Below, one piece after another: positions 10,189 through 10,516 of a DNA stretch of 10,516 nucleotides; positions within the stretch are counted from its first letter, which is position 1; each line of letters opens with the position of its first letter. This stretch comes from Baffinella frigidus. Lineage: Eukaryota; Cryptophyceae; Cryptomonadales; Baffinellaceae. A program made the position numbers and the translations under genes. The DNA is taken from contig MU646390.1 in NCBI GenBank assembly GCA_026770585.1, positions 613,481 through 623,996 on the forward strand, given 5' to 3'. The notes under the pieces are model-generated. The model searched no databases, was not told the origin of the DNA, and saw only the letters and a program-made list of their open reading frames with translations.

Positions 10189-10380
10189 ATTGCTGACTTT
10201 TGGCGTGTTTCCTGGGCAATAATCCACTCATTGACTTATGAATCTGTTCGCATGGATAGCTTCGTGTGGTATGGTGGTCCTGGGGGGGGGGGGGGCGACG
10301 CCTGCGAGCCTCCACGTTCACTGCTCAACGATGACCACCTCCTTTCCCTCCCTCAATCCCCTCAATCCTCACATAAACTG
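10189..10380. other. spacer with G14 run
   Basis: Contains acttttggcgtgtttcctgg (third occurrence of that motif), a long G run near 10280, and a copy of ttcactgctcaacga. A 64-codon frame here has glycine runs from the poly-G and is not supported. Confidence 0.45.
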
Positions 10381-10433
10381 CGAACCCTGCATGCTGAGTT
10401 CTCAACCCTGAACCCTGAAGCCTAACCCCTAGC
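10381..10433 (+). repeat. degenerate heptamers return
   Basis: cgaaccctgcatgctgagtt, then ctcaaccctgaaccctgaag and cctaacccctagcc: about five degenerate CCCTGAA-type units in the original orientation, 3.4 kb after the last large block. Confidence 0.75.
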
Positions 10434-10447
10434 CTTTTCTCGCCCAG

Positions 10448-10516
10448 GCGTCGCTCGTGTCCCCCTCCCCGCGCGCTTCCAAGCACAGGATGCGCATCGA
10501 TGCTTCCATCACGGTA
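10448..10516 (+). other. possible exon start cut by the window edge
   Basis: ccttttctcgcccag at 10433-10447 is pyrimidine-rich and ends in CAG. The following frame, A-S-L-V-S-P-S-P-R-A-S-K-H-R-M-R-I-D-A-S, stays open to the end. The string aggatgcgcatcga also occurs at 9180-9193. This repeats the heptamer, acceptor, open-frame order of region 1, but there is no other support. Confidence 0.25.

Noticed and set aside
1-10516. tRNA, rRNA or transposase and reverse transcriptase genes
   Set aside because: No cloverleaf with conserved box motifs, no rRNA core and no catalytic domain motifs were seen on either strand by eye.

Overview
This window is a eukaryotic chromosome end. It opens with 13 perfect CCCTAAA units, the plant/algal-type telomere (TTTAGGG on the other strand) in the orientation expected at a left chromosome end. 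It runs about 10.5 kb into subtelomeric DNA. The telomere type fits plants, green algae, cryptophytes and alveolates. Nothing else seen here fixes the species; a protist or alga is my guess. No complete gene, tRNA, rRNA, CRISPR array or autonomous transposon with a transposase could be found.

Region 1, about 1-6960, is C-rich on the + strand and built mainly from degenerate 7-base units (CCCTAAA, CCCTGAA, CCCCAAA, CCCGAAA, CCCTCCA, CATAAAG). Set in this are short non-heptameric islands. Many start just after a CAG, and several are followed by GT, as exons would be. On the + strand they read, in order: a WD40-like segment (881-1033), an acidic DPDSDEED segment (2596-3128), an EESLLAED segment (4195-4303, repeated at 4460-4531), a VQEEKAGSM...GLTYGRPKKQLVL segment (4857-6083, many copies) and a PRDFIKPKRFSTNM segment (6658-6716). 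Differences between copies are mostly synonymous, so these look like true exons or relics of exons. They may be pieces of one intron-rich gene whose introns are telomere-like repeat, or a gene shredded and amplified near the telomere. Some copies carry stops or end abruptly in heptamers.

Region 2 consists of two splice-site-like minisatellites inside region 1. One (2641-3066) repeats a 3' splice-site-like unit. The other (3105-4015) repeats a unit resembling the end of an exon plus its 5' splice site.

Region 3, about 6960-10380, is nearly free of heptamers and is packed with short fold-back elements of MITE type. The clearest is at 7967-8106: it has TTATCC...GGATAA ends, a 4-base ACTT target duplication and a paralogous empty site 400 bases upstream. 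Others lie at 7210-7350, 7357-7463, 7703-7918 (with a perfect 42-base palindrome), 8183-8340, 8557-8731, 8733-8914, 9322-9435, 9461-9583, 9884-9920 and 10082-10188. Relatives of these families also sit in region 1 (1736, 2160, 2324, 3688, 5126, 5850). A GA microsatellite lies at 9074-9181. Heptamers return briefly at 10381-10433, before a possible last exon fragment at the window edge.
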